Assembly (NCBI GenBank): GCA_012521675.1
Contig: JAAYLU010000065.1
Span: 34,521 to 98,520, forward strand
DNA from: Synergistaceae bacterium
GTDB taxonomy: Bacteria > Synergistota > Synergistia > Synergistales > Aminobacteriaceae
Length of the DNA stretch: 64,000 nt
Direction: 5' to 3'
The number at the start of each line of letters is the position of its first letter. Position 1 is the first letter of the stretch. Below, piece after piece: positions 52,335 to 62,112 of the stretch. The translations under genes were made by a program, and so were the position numbers. Below the pieces are notes generated by a model. The model saw nothing but the letters and a program-made list of their open reading frames with translations, ran no database searches and was not told the DNA's origin.

Positions 52335-53156
52335 TTGAACGAGGTCTTTGCGATGTGGAAGAAGACGAGGATGGTGGTTCTCGTCGCGTTTAGCGCCGGT
52401 CTATACGCCACGCTGCTCGTACCCTTCAAGGGGTTCGTGCTCATCCCGAGCATCACCGAGATCCGCCCTGCGAGCGTGCTTCCCCCCGTCCTAGGGCTAC
52501 TGTTCGGTCCGGCGGGAGCGTGGGGGGCCGCCATAGGCAACCTGATCGGGGATTTCTTCGGATCGTTGGGAGTTGGAAGCCTGTTCGGCTTCATCGGTAA
52601 CTTCATGTTCGCCTACGTCCCTTACAAGCTATGGCTGGGGCTGGGGCTCGTCCCCGGGGAAGACATGGAGCCCGACCTGAAGTCCAGGAGAAAGGTGATC
52701 GCATTCAGCGTGGTCGCCATCCTCGGATCCTTTGCGTGCGCCCTGGTCATAGCATGGGGGCTCGAGATCCTAAGGCTGGTGCCGTTCGCCGCCCTGGGCA
52801 GCATAATATCGCTTAACAACTCTCTTCCGTCGGTGGTCCTGGGCATTCCCCTGGTGATGGGCATCTACCCCAGGATCAAAAAATGGGACCTGCTCTGGAC
52901 CGACATCATGGACCCGGAGGATGTCCCTGTCCCCGGCGGCAGGACCAGCCTCGGGTCGTTTCTGATGACGATATGCATTGTCGCGGGGCTGTTCGGAGGT
53001 TTCATCGCCGCCTTCAAGGCGGGACAGGGCTTCCTCTACGAGGGGTTTGGAACGGGAGGAGACGTGGGCTCGGCCTGGGTCATCGCGATCGGCGGGTTAG
53101 GATCCATCGGTCTTGTCTTGTCCTCCTTCCTGCAGACCATGCCGGATAATAACTGA
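52335..53156 (+). CDS. QueT-like/ECF S-component membrane transporter
   Basis: 273 aa. Six or so membrane segments. The N-terminal VVLVAFSAGLYATLLVPFKGFVLIPSITEIRPASVLPPVLGLLFGPAGAWGAAIGN pattern is that of vitamin-type energy-coupling-factor S components. The start is TTG 52335 (GGGAG nine bases upstream) or ATG 52353 (GAGG eight bases upstream); I cannot decide. No ECF ATPase or T component is nearby, so it would use shared ones. The substrate is unknown; queuosine precursor and others are possible. Confidence 0.75.
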   Translation: MNEVFAMWKKTRMVVLVAFSAGLYATLLVPFKGFVLIPSITEIRPASVLPPVLGLLFGPAGAWGAAIGNLIGDFFGSLGVGSLFGFIGNFMFAYVPYKLWLGLGLVPGEDMEPDLKSRRKVIAFSVVAILGSFACALVIAWGLEILRLVPFAALGSIISLNNSLPSVVLGIPLVMGIYPRIKKWDLLWTDIMDPEDVPVPGGRTSLGSFLMTICIVAGLFGGFIAAFKAGQGFLYEGFGTGGDVGSAWVIAIGGLGSIGLVLSSFLQTMPDNN

Positions 53157-53179
53157 AAGAACAAAGGAGGCGGATGCCA

Positions 53180-54337
53180 ATGATGAAGACGAACAAGCTG
53201 GTTATGATACCCGGGCCCACCCCCGTGGTGAGGTCGATTCAGGATCAGATGGCGAGGGAGACCGTGGCGTTCGGAGACGCGGCCTTCGTCAAGGACTTCT
53301 CCGAGGTCGTGGTGGATCTGAAGGCCATGTGGAGGTGCGACGGGGAGACGTTCGTCGTGGCCGGCTCCGGAACGATGGGGATGGAGATGGCGCTGGCGAA
53401 CATCACCAAGCGCGGCGACAGCATCCTGATATGCTCCAACGGATACTTTGGCGATAGGTTTATCGACATGTGCGAGAGGAAGGGGCTGGTGGTCGAGGTC
53501 CTGTCGGCCGAGTGGGGTTCTTCCGTCACGCCGGAGATGGTGGAGAAGGCGCTCTCGTCCAAGTCGTTCAGCGCCGTCACAGTGACTCACGTGGAGACCT
53601 CGACCGGGGTGGAGGCGCCGATCGCCGCCATCGGAGAGGTGATGAAGAAACACCCGGAGGCGCTCTATATCGTCGACGGAGTCGCCGCTTCGGGGGGCGC
53701 GGAGCAGTACATGGACACGATGGGTATCGATGCGCTTCTCACCTGCTCTCAGAAGGCCTTCGGCGTCGCCCCCGGTCTGACGATGCTCTGGGCGAGCAGG
53801 AGGGCTATGGAGAGGCGCGCTGCCCTCGGAGCGATCCCCGAGTCGTACGTGGACTTCGACAAGTGGCTTCCCGTGATGCACGACCCGTCGAAGTACTGGG
53901 GGACGCCGGCGATCAACCTGGTCTGGGCCCTCAAGGAGTCCATAAGGATAATGAAGGAGGAGGGGCTTGCGGAGAGGTACGCCAGGCACGAAAGGATAGC
54001 GGCCGCGGTGGCTTCCGCCATGGAGGCCATCGGCTTTAAAGTGGCGGCCGAGAGGCCCTTCCGTGCCTCCACGCTCTCGGTCTTCTTCTACCCCGAGGGA
54101 TCGGGGATAGAGGATGCCAAGTTCCGCGAGATCCTGGCGGAGGAGGGAGCGCAGACGGCGGGATGCCTCGGCGCCTTCGCCGGCAGGGGCTTCCGCATGG
54201 GGCACATGGGCAACATCGACAAGCATACCCTTGTGTCGGCCGTCGCGGCGATCGAGAGGGCCTGCGTCAAGTGCGGGCACAAGATCGAGCTCGGCAGGGC
54301 CGTAGGGGTCCTTCAGGAGGCGCTGGTGAAGGAGTAG
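53180..54337 (+). CDS. Class V aminotransferase (alanine-glyoxylate/serine-pyruvate type)
   Basis: 385 aa. VMIPGPTPVVRSIQDQM at the start, AGSGTMGMEMAL near residue 60, THVETSTGV near 138, VDGVAASGG near 167 and CSQKAFGVAPGLTML near 190, with the PLP lysine in SQKAF. ATG 53180 is nine bases from AGGAGG; an in-frame ATG two codons earlier is too close. Likely small-molecule transamination with pyruvate or glyoxylate as acceptor. It starts 23 bases after the transporter, so the two may form an operon. Confidence 0.9.
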   Translation: MMKTNKLVMIPGPTPVVRSIQDQMARETVAFGDAAFVKDFSEVVVDLKAMWRCDGETFVVAGSGTMGMEMALANITKRGDSILICSNGYFGDRFIDMCERKGLVVEVLSAEWGSSVTPEMVEKALSSKSFSAVTVTHVETSTGVEAPIAAIGEVMKKHPEALYIVDGVAASGGAEQYMDTMGIDALLTCSQKAFGVAPGLTMLWASRRAMERRAALGAIPESYVDFDKWLPVMHDPSKYWGTPAINLVWALKESIRIMKEEGLAERYARHERIAAAVASAMEAIGFKVAAERPFRASTLSVFFYPEGSGIEDAKFREILAEEGAQTAGCLGAFAGRGFRMGHMGNIDKHTLVSAVAAIERACVKCGHKIELGRAVGVLQEALVKE

Positions 54338-54360
54338 TCCTCCGAGAGGAGCAGCATACG

Positions 54361-54393
54361 GACGCCGCCCGCATATCCGCAGCGGGCGGCGTC
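54361..54393. terminator. Bidirectional terminator
   Basis: Perfect GACGCCGCCCGC/GCGGGCGGCGTC stem between the convergent aminotransferase and histidine-phosphatase genes. A T-containing tail (CTCTTT) follows on the plus side. Confidence 0.75.
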
Positions 54394-54413
54394 CTCTTTA
54401 GGCGGGGGCACGG

Positions 54414-55031
54414 CTACTCCCAGCCCTCCAGCCCCTCCGTCCAATTGATCCGCTTGATCGCCAGGTGTCCGTCCATTCGGGAGATCACCTGGATTCCGCA
54501 GTAGTCCACCCGGATGGAGAAGAGCCTCTGCAAGGGTATCTCAAGCAGCGCGAAGAGTATCGTCTTGATGACCCCTGCGTGAGCCGCCACCAGCAGATCC
54601 CCCCTCTCTTGCTCCAAGAGGCCGTAAAAGGCGGGCATGACCCTGTCGCGCAGGTCGAGGAAGTTCTCTCCCCCGGGCGGGCGAAACCCGGCGAAGTCCT
54701 TGCCTCGTGCCTCGAACAGCTCCGGCTCGGTCTTCGCGAACTCCCTTATCGAGCGGAGCTCCCAGTCGCCGAACGAGATCTCGCGCAGCGGGGACAGCTC
54801 CTCGAACGGAACATCCCTTCCCGCCGCGATTATCTCCGCCGTCTCTCTCGCTCGCCTCAGGCCGCTGTGAACGACCCTGTCGAACGAGAGTCCCGACAGG
54901 GAGCGAGCTGCTCTCTCGGCCTGACGCCTCCCCTCCGTGGACAGGGGCAGATCACTCCAGCCCAGAAAGCGCATCTGGTCGTCCGGAAGCTCGGGTTTTC
55001 CGTGGCGAACAAGATATATCGTGGATTCCAT
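54414..55031 (-). CDS. Histidine phosphatase family protein (phosphoglycerate mutase/CobC-like)
   Basis: 205 aa. IYLVRHGKPE at residue 5 (phospho-His), HSGLRRARETAEII near 56, then the acid EISFGDWE near 84 and VAAHAGVIKT near 148 (second His). Candidates are alpha-ribazole phosphatase or a broad sugar-phosphate phosphatase. No cobalamin genes are nearby, so I leave it unnamed. The start is ATG 55031 with GGAGGGAG. Confidence 0.87.
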   Translation of the reverse strand: MESTIYLVRHGKPELPDDQMRFLGWSDLPLSTEGRRQAERAARSLSGLSFDRVVHSGLRRARETAEIIAAGRDVPFEELSPLREISFGDWELRSIREFAKTEPELFEARGKDFAGFRPPGGENFLDLRDRVMPAFYGLLEQERGDLLVAAHAGVIKTILFALLEIPLQRLFSIRVDYCGIQVISRMDGHLAIKRINWTEGLEGWE

Positions 55032-55119
55032 GCAAAATCTCCCTCCATCGAAGTCTCATTTTGACGTCTTTAAGGTACAATACCAGAGTATGAGATTCCC
55101 CGAAAGGAGCCATGTAGAG

Positions 55120-56127
55120 ATGAAGGAAAAAAACGAGGACAAGGTCGTACTGGTAACCCTCAAGGCCACCGAGGCTATTCGTGCGGCCATCGAGGATGGT
55201 CTCGACGGAGCCGCGGCCGCCGTCTACCTTGACGACGTCCCGGAGGAAAAAAGAGCGGAGGCTTTGAGATCCGCCAATGCGATAATGCCCTTCTTCTTCA
55301 ACAAGGAGGTGCAAGAGAGCGAGTACGGCCTGCTGGAGGAGGTCGAGCTGATGCAGTCCGTCTCCACGGGGCTCGAGTTCCTGCCTTTCGACCTGTTGCC
55401 GAGCAAGATGATCCTCGCATGCAACGCGGGAGGATGGGCGCTCCAGATCGCCGAACACACGGTGGCCCTCCTGCTGGCGCTGACCAGGCGGCTGGTGCCG
55501 TTGCACAACGACCTGGCCAGAGGGGTATTCGGAAGGGACGCCTACTCGCCAGCGAGCCTTAGAGGAAAGGTGCTGACCGTGGCGGGCTACGGAGGAATCG
55601 GCAGGAACACCGCAGAGCTTCTTCGGGCCTTCGGCATGAAGATCTACGCGCTGAACACCAGCGGACGGACGGACGACCCGGTCCAGTTCATGGGCACCCT
55701 GAAGAACCTGCCGGAGATACTGCCCACGACCGACGTCCTGCTGATGTCCCTCCCCCTGACCAAACACACCAGGGGCATAGTCGGCAAGAAGGAGCTCGAC
55801 CTGATGAAGCCGGACGCGATCCTGCTCAACGTGGCCAGGGCTGCGCTGGTGGTCGAGGAGGACCTCTACAACCACCTTAGGGACAATCCGGAGTTCCAGG
55901 CCGGCTTCGACGTCTGGTGGAAGGAGCCCACTTGGGGGACAGGGCCGTTCGCGCTCGACCATCCCTTCCTGGAGCTTACCAACATGGTCGGCTCTCCCCA
56001 CAACTCCAACCGCTGCGAGAACGACATCGTGAACGCATCCAAAGTCGCCGCCGCCAACGCAGCTGCCTTCTTCAGGGGAGAGAGGATCCGCGGGATAATC
56101 AACAGAGAAGACTACGTCGGTGACTGA
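55120..56127 (+). CDS. D-isomer-specific 2-hydroxyacid dehydrogenase
   Basis: 335 aa. NAD-binding motif VAGYGGIGRNTAELLRAFGM near residue 152, then LMSLPLTKHTRGIVGKKELDLMKPDAILLNVARAALV with the catalytic Arg, WWKEP (acid) and VGSPHNS (His). The N-terminal substrate domain is short. ATG 55120 lies ten bases after AAAGGAG; upstream in-frame codons lack a ribosome site. Substrate not inferable. It is 14 bases before xthA, so cotranscribed. Confidence 0.88.
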   Translation: MKEKNEDKVVLVTLKATEAIRAAIEDGLDGAAAAVYLDDVPEEKRAEALRSANAIMPFFFNKEVQESEYGLLEEVELMQSVSTGLEFLPFDLLPSKMILACNAGGWALQIAEHTVALLLALTRRLVPLHNDLARGVFGRDAYSPASLRGKVLTVAGYGGIGRNTAELLRAFGMKIYALNTSGRTDDPVQFMGTLKNLPEILPTTDVLLMSLPLTKHTRGIVGKKELDLMKPDAILLNVARAALVVEEDLYNHLRDNPEFQAGFDVWWKEPTWGTGPFALDHPFLELTNMVGSPHNSNRCENDIVNASKVAAANAAAFFRGERIRGIINREDYVGD

Positions 56128-56141
56128 GGGGGGGAGTTGCG

Positions 56142-56927
56142 ATGCCGAGGGTTTCAATAGCCACCTTCAACGTGAACTCGGTCCGCGCGCGGCTTCCGAT
56201 CCTCCAAAGATGGCTAGCGGAGCGGGATGTCGACGTGTTGTGTCTACAGGAGACGAAAGTCGTGGACGACCTGTTTCCCGTGGAACCCTTCGAAGAGATG
56301 GGCTATCGTGCCGTGTTTAGGGGCGAAAAGTCCTATAACGGAGTAGCGCTGCTGACGAAGGAGACGATGGAGGGATTCGCGATAGGCTTCGGAGACGGAG
56401 AGGAGCCGGAGTGCGACACTCGCATAATCAGGGGGCGCATCGGAGACTTCTTCTTCATAAACACCTACGTGCCCCAGGGGAAGGCGATCGACCACGACGA
56501 TTACATCTTCAAGCACCGCTTCCTCGACAGGACCCTCGCCCTGATCGACAGGGAGTACGACACGACCGAGAAACTGGCGTGGGTGGGTGACATCAACGTT
56601 GCCCCGACAGACATCGACGTCACCAGCCCGGAGAGAAAGCGCAAGCATCCTTGCTTTGCGCCGGACATACAGGAGAAGTTCGAGCAGGTAAAGGAGTGGG
56701 GCTTCATCGACCTCTTCCGCAGGTATCGCCCCGAAGAGGGGGAGTTCTCCTACTTCGACTACCGGGTGAAGAACTCGCTCGAGAGAAACATAGGCTGGAG
56801 GATCGACCACATTCTGACCACCCCGGCGCTGGCGGAGAAGGCCGTGGACTGCTTCATCGACCGAACCCCTAGGGGCTGGGAGCAGCCGTCCGACCACACT
56901 CCCGTAGTGGCTATCTTCGATCTGTAG
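56142..56927 (+). CDS. xthA: Exodeoxyribonuclease III
   Basis: 261 aa. ATFNVNSVRARL, CLQETKVVDD (metal Glu), INTYVPQGK, WVGDINVAPTDIDV (Asp/Asn), GWRIDHIL and PSDHTPVVA (catalytic His) are all present. Apurinic/apyrimidinic endonuclease and 3' exonuclease in base-excision repair. ATG 56142 with GGGGGGAG upstream. Confidence 0.94.
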   Translation: MPRVSIATFNVNSVRARLPILQRWLAERDVDVLCLQETKVVDDLFPVEPFEEMGYRAVFRGEKSYNGVALLTKETMEGFAIGFGDGEEPECDTRIIRGRIGDFFFINTYVPQGKAIDHDDYIFKHRFLDRTLALIDREYDTTEKLAWVGDINVAPTDIDVTSPERKRKHPCFAPDIQEKFEQVKEWGFIDLFRRYRPEEGEFSYFDYRVKNSLERNIGWRIDHILTTPALAEKAVDCFIDRTPRGWEQPSDHTPVVAIFDL

Positions 56928-56940
56928 GTCAAGGGGTAAC

Positions 56941-56967
56941 GGGGGGGGGCGAACAACGCCCCCCTTT
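56941..56967 (+). terminator. Intrinsic terminator of xthA
   Basis: A G-run pairs with GCCCCCC across GAACAAC, followed by TTTCTAT. Confidence 0.8.
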
Positions 56968-56985
56968 CTATCTCGAATCGCGCCC

Positions 56986-58146
56986 TCAGCGCCCTTTCAG
57001 CAGCTCCTTCACCGCATTTCGGATGTCGCTGGGTTCTCGCCCAAGCGAGTCGGCCGCATCGCGCAACTTTACGCTAGCGTCGACGTCGGCGGGCCAATCG
57101 GCCTTTTCGAGGATGGAGGAGAGTTCGAGTTCGTATCCCGATGCTATCTCGGCCAGGGAAAAACTTCCCTTGAGCTCGTCCGGGTTCTGAGGTACCTCGG
57201 TCGTCCGCAGTCCGGACTGAGTTAAGCCAACGGGAGCTGGAGCGAACGTCTGCCAGTAACCGGCCAGCCTCGATGCCCCGTAGCCGGCGAAGTAGAGTGT
57301 CACGCCGAGCAGCCCCACTGACAGGGCGGACATCGCCCTGCCGCCGACCGTCGAGAAGCGCAGGGTCCCGGGCACGGGGCACTCCTCCACACAGCGGCCG
57401 CATGCGATGCAGTCCGCGCTCGTCACCCTTTCGACCGACATGGGCGAAAGCCCCATCGGACAGGATCGGTCGCACTTCCCGCACGAGATGCAGGTCTCCT
57501 TGTCGCGGGCCACCTTGGTCGGGCTGATCTTCTGGAGAATACCGAGCGCTGCGCCCAGGGGGCAGAGATAGCGGCACCAGAAGCGCTCGATGAAGAGTCC
57601 TGCTCCTATCACGATGAAAAAGAGAACGATGTAGCCGCCCGGGGAAGAGGAGATCTCCTCCCAGCCGGAGGACAGGTGCATCCACGCGGCCCACGGGTCG
57701 GCCCGGTCGCGCCAGACCAAAGTGCCGGTGGTCCAGGTCGCGTACAGGATCATGCACAGGGTAAAGTACTTCAGCAGCCTCATCCCCCGGTCGAGGGCGG
57801 GAGGAAGCTCCATGCGACGGATTCCAAGCCTTCGCGCGGCAAGGTTTGAAAACTCGCCGATGCTCCCCAGCGGGCAGATCGTCCCGCAGAAGACCCTGCC
57901 CAGCAGCAGAGTGACGACAGCCACTATGACAAATAGCACCAGCGAGCTGGGCGCGGTTCGCCTTAGCCATTCGCCCGACGTCAGCCAGCTGTGGATCGTT
58001 TCCAGCCCGCCGAAGGGACAGAGGGCGTCTACCGTGGGCACTCCGCCCTTCCCCCCGCCAAGCGCCTGGTGCTGATAGCCTACCCATGATATGTACGCCA
58101 GAAAACCGAACATGATGCCGTACCTGATGCGCTTCCATGAGAACAC
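56986..58146 (-). CDS. NapH/YccM-like membrane ferredoxin
   Basis: 386 aa. Four or five membrane helices. CGTICPLGSIGEF and CRYLCPLGAALG are the NapH-type cysteine pairs at the membrane; two [4Fe-4S] motifs follow (CISCGKCDRSCPMG; CIACGRCVEECPVPG). The C-terminal 65 residues form a small helical domain (FSLAEIASGYELELSSIL). GTG 58146 is eight bases after GGGG; the longer frame upstream lacks similarity. Membrane electron transfer, partner unknown; single gene. Confidence 0.85.
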   Translation of the reverse strand: MFSWKRIRYGIMFGFLAYISWVGYQHQALGGGKGGVPTVDALCPFGGLETIHSWLTSGEWLRRTAPSSLVLFVIVAVVTLLLGRVFCGTICPLGSIGEFSNLAARRLGIRRMELPPALDRGMRLLKYFTLCMILYATWTTGTLVWRDRADPWAAWMHLSSGWEEISSSPGGYIVLFFIVIGAGLFIERFWCRYLCPLGAALGILQKISPTKVARDKETCISCGKCDRSCPMGLSPMSVERVTSADCIACGRCVEECPVPGTLRFSTVGGRAMSALSVGLLGVTLYFAGYGASRLAGYWQTFAPAPVGLTQSGLRTTEVPQNPDELKGSFSLAEIASGYELELSSILEKADWPADVDASVKLRDAADSLGREPSDIRNAVKELLKGR

Positions 58147-58386
58147 CCGATCATCCCCTTTTTTGGAATTTACCGGCAAAAGAATAGCATGCAGGGAGGC
58201 GCGTGTCATTGTCGTTTGTTCCAGTGAAGAAGCAGGCCGAATGGCGGATGGGTATGCTTTTAAATAGTGAGGGGAATTGCCGTTACGATGTCGCCCGGGT
58301 CTTCCCCCGAGTTTTCCATTATAATGATCTTTATTGTCGCAGCGCCGTAAAAGGCGCGGCGGAACGCAAAGAAGGAGGGACCTTCC

Positions 58387-60036
<1,650 letters not shown>

Positions 60037-60051
60037 TAGAGCCCTTGAAAA

Positions 60052-60095
60052 AATCGGAGGCCGCACGCTCTTTCCGCGCGGCCTCCGATTGTTCT
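60052..60095 (+). terminator. Intrinsic terminator of pgm
   Basis: AATCGGAGGCCGC and GCGGCCTCCGATT form a 13-bp stem; TTGTTCT follows on the plus side and TTTTTTC on the minus side, so it can work both ways. Confidence 0.85.
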
Positions 60096-60151
60096 CCCCG
60101 GCATGACCCGTGTTCGTAGACACCTGTCGCCGTCCGATCTCTATCAAGCCT

Positions 60152-60373
60152 TCAGGCCAGCGTGTCGACGCCACCCGACTTGAAAATTCCACTCTCCTCC
60201 GCCTGGTCAGGCCGGTCGTACCCGGCACCGCCGCCGAGGAGGTAGTGTTCGAAACTCTTTCTTCCGCGGTCTTTCCTTGGGCGCTCCTTCGCCGTCTTTC
60301 CAGTGACCCGCCTTCCCTGGGCCGCGAGAACCGAAAGGCTCGGAGTCGCCTCTACAAATCGTTTGTCACGCAT
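60152..60373 (-). CDS. Small basic protein, unknown
   Basis: 73 aa, not recognised. ATG 60373 has a very strong ribosome site (AAGGGGGGAG). The middle is basic (RRVTGKTAKERPRKDRGRKS) and the end contains GGGAGYDRPDQAEES. No membrane or signal segment. The ribosome site is the main evidence that it is real; the bidirectional terminator beyond its end fits. Confidence 0.5.
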   Translation of the reverse strand: MRDKRFVEATPSLSVLAAQGRRVTGKTAKERPRKDRGRKSFEHYLLGGGAGYDRPDQAEESGIFKSGGVDTLA

Positions 60374-60441
60374 GGCGCTCCCCCCTTTGTACCTATGTAT
60401 CGGCAACAGGGGAGATGTATATTAGATTCGGAAGAGAAGAA

Positions 60442-60480
60442 CGTCCGGCGCGTGCTCCTGTAACACTGCACGCGCCGGAC
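60442..60480 (-). terminator. Hairpin terminator after the 27-residue membrane protein gene
   Basis: GTCCGGCGCGTGC and GCACGCGCCGGAC form a 13-bp stem; on the minus strand GTTCTTCTCTTCC follows, which is T-rich. Confidence 0.65.
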
Positions 60481-60515
60481 GCAGGGTTAAGACAGTTCAT
60501 TTCTGCAAAGGCCGC

Positions 60516-60599
60516 CTATCGGTTTTTCAGCTTGATAACGACGAAAACCACGGCTATTACCGCCATGATCCCAAGCCATATCGTTGTGGCGGTGTTCAT
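60516..60599 (-). CDS. 27-residue single-helix membrane microprotein
   Basis: MNTATTIWLGIMAVIAVVFV followed by VIKLKNR: one hydrophobic helix with a basic tail, so probably N-out/C-in. GAGGAGGTG lies nine bases before ATG 60599, a promoter (TTGAAT-17-TAGCTT) lies upstream and a hairpin terminator downstream. This is a complete transcription unit for a very small protein. Function unknown. Confidence 0.65.
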   Translation of the reverse strand: MNTATTIWLGIMAVIAVVFVVIKLKNR

Positions 60600-60692
60600 G
60601 AGCAACACCTCCTCACTTTGCAACAGAACCCCGGGAATCCGCGCGGAAAAACGAGGTTTACCCAAACCAGCGCTTATGCTCCAACCGAGTTA

Positions 60693-60721
60693 AAGCTAAC
60701 ATAATTTACATCGATATTCAA
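60693..60721 (-). promoter_or_regulatory. Promoter of the 27-residue membrane protein
   Basis: On the minus strand TTGAAT and TAGCTT are 17 bases apart in an AT-rich patch, about 95 nt before ATG 60599. Confidence 0.45.
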
Positions 60722-60821
60722 GTAATAATGAGCAAAGAGGACGATTTACTCTTGGCCCTGTTCTGGTATGTTTTTCTACCTGCTCTGCCTCGAAGGGGAG
60801 TATGAGTTGCAAAAGGACGTA

Positions 60822-61535
60822 TCAGGCAGTGATCGCGAAGCCTAGTTCCTGAGAGGGGGCCAGTTTGTTGCTGCTCTCGTACGCCTCGATGGTATTCTGC
60901 CTTGCCAGCTCCGCCCTCGCCCTCATCTGGGCGGCCGAGGCTGCTGCAGCGACCTGCAGGTCCTGGGGGGAGGGGTCGCCGGGCGCCAGGGCCGCGCGCT
61001 TGACCTGCTCCATTATCTGGATGGTCTCCTCCGGGGTTCTCCCCTCGGGAGCGGAGATGGAGACCTCTCCTCCGACTATATACCTGGTGCCGTCGGGTGC
61101 GGTCGCGTAAGTGTAAGAGACGGGGCCGGCGTACTGACCTCCGACGGCCTTGTGAGCTGCCTCGTGAGCGATCACCTCGCGCTCCACGGCCTTCAGCCTG
61201 GCCTTGCTCTCCTCTGTGAGCTCGATTCGGCCATCTTCAAAGAACGATTCAGTTTCGCCCCGGGGTTCGCGGTCTCGAGAGGGAGAACGCCCGACGGAAC
61301 TATCGCGCTCGTCTTCCCTGTACGTGACGGTGGCGCCGGTGATGTAGCGCCTGCCGTCGGGGCCGATCTCGTAGTGGTAGACGGTCGAGGTAACCTGTCC
61401 CTGCGCCCTGATCGCCATCTCCTGGCGCATGACCTCCTGTTCGGCGCGGCGCAGACTGTTCCGTCCTTCGCTGTTCTTGACGGGCGTGACCATCATGGTC
61501 GCACTGACCGGCGCAACTGCGGCTATTCCTGGCAT
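60822..61535 (-). CDS. SprA-related putative metalloprotease (CJM1_0395 family)
   Basis: 237 aa. VIAHEAAHKAVGGQYAGPVSYTYATGPDG-like block (here HEAAHK near residue 124, then VSYTYATAPDGTRYIVGGEVSI) is the hallmark of the SprA-related family; the HExxH motif suggests zinc binding. The N-terminus has a related strand pair (YHYEIGPDGRRYITGATV). The C-terminus is Ala-rich helical. Its ATG lies 13 bp inside the end of the response-regulator gene, so the two are cotranscribed. Function unproven. Confidence 0.8.
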   Translation of the reverse strand: MPGIAAVAPVSATMMVTPVKNSEGRNSLRRAEQEVMRQEMAIRAQGQVTSTVYHYEIGPDGRRYITGATVTYREDERDSSVGRSPSRDREPRGETESFFEDGRIELTEESKARLKAVEREVIAHEAAHKAVGGQYAGPVSYTYATAPDGTRYIVGGEVSISAPEGRTPEETIQIMEQVKRAALAPGDPSPQDLQVAAAASAAQMRARAELARQNTIEAYESSNKLAPSQELGFAITA

Positions 61536-61963
61536 GCGTAGTCCCTCCTCCCTTGTGCTATTTCATCGTACTTGCTGTTGCGATCAAGAAAAACCGGGCA
61601 AAACTTCAGCAGTGTCGTTTTTACAGTATCGCCCGTGAAGGGCTTAGGAATAAAGTCGACCATCCCGGCCAAGCGACTTTTTGAGTGCTCCTCGGGCTGA
61701 TCGGCGCTGGACATGGCTATTATCGGGATCTTGCTGTTCGACTCTCCCGCGCCGCCCTCTTTGATAAATGCGGTCGCCTCGTAGCCGTTCATCTCCGGCA
61801 TGTAAATATCCATCAGCACGGCGTCGTACTGGTTACACTGAAGTTCATCGAAAGCGGAGGAAGCGGAGGATACCCCGGTGACCTGGCAGCCAATGCTTTT
61901 TAAGACGAAAAGGGCAAGTTTCAAGCTTACGGAGCTGTCGTCAACGACCAAAACCCTGCACAA
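61523..61963 (-). CDS. Single-domain response regulator
   Basis: 146 aa. VLVVDDSSVSLKLA (acid pair), AVLMDIYMPEMNGYEA (phospho-Asp near residue 52), IIAMSSAD and FIPKPFTGD (conserved Lys). No output domain. The start is a TTG at 61963 preceded by AGGGGGTG. A promoter TTGCAT-17-TAGCAT lies at 62037-62065. No kinase is adjacent. Confidence 0.9.
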   Translation of the reverse strand: MCRVLVVDDSSVSLKLALFVLKSIGCQVTGVSSASSAFDELQCNQYDAVLMDIYMPEMNGYEATAFIKEGGAGESNSKIPIIAMSSADQPEEHSKSRLAGMVDFIPKPFTGDTVKTTLLKFCPVFLDRNSKYDEIAQGRRDYACQE

Positions 61964-62036
61964 TTACCAAAACACCCCCTGTCTGGAAGAGAAAGGAGCT
62001 GTACGAGCGCGTATATATCACTTATCCATCCTATGA

Positions 62037-62065
62037 ATGCTACACTATCGGCCCGATTAATGCAA
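62037..62065 (-). promoter_or_regulatory. Promoter of the response regulator/SprA-like operon
   Basis: On the minus strand TTGCAT and TAGCAT are 17 bases apart, about 75 nt before the TTG start at 61963. Confidence 0.5.
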
Positions 62066-62112
62066 ATTTTTTTATTTCGCCTAAATCCGCAGGTTCATCT
62101 CCTTGTAGAAGG

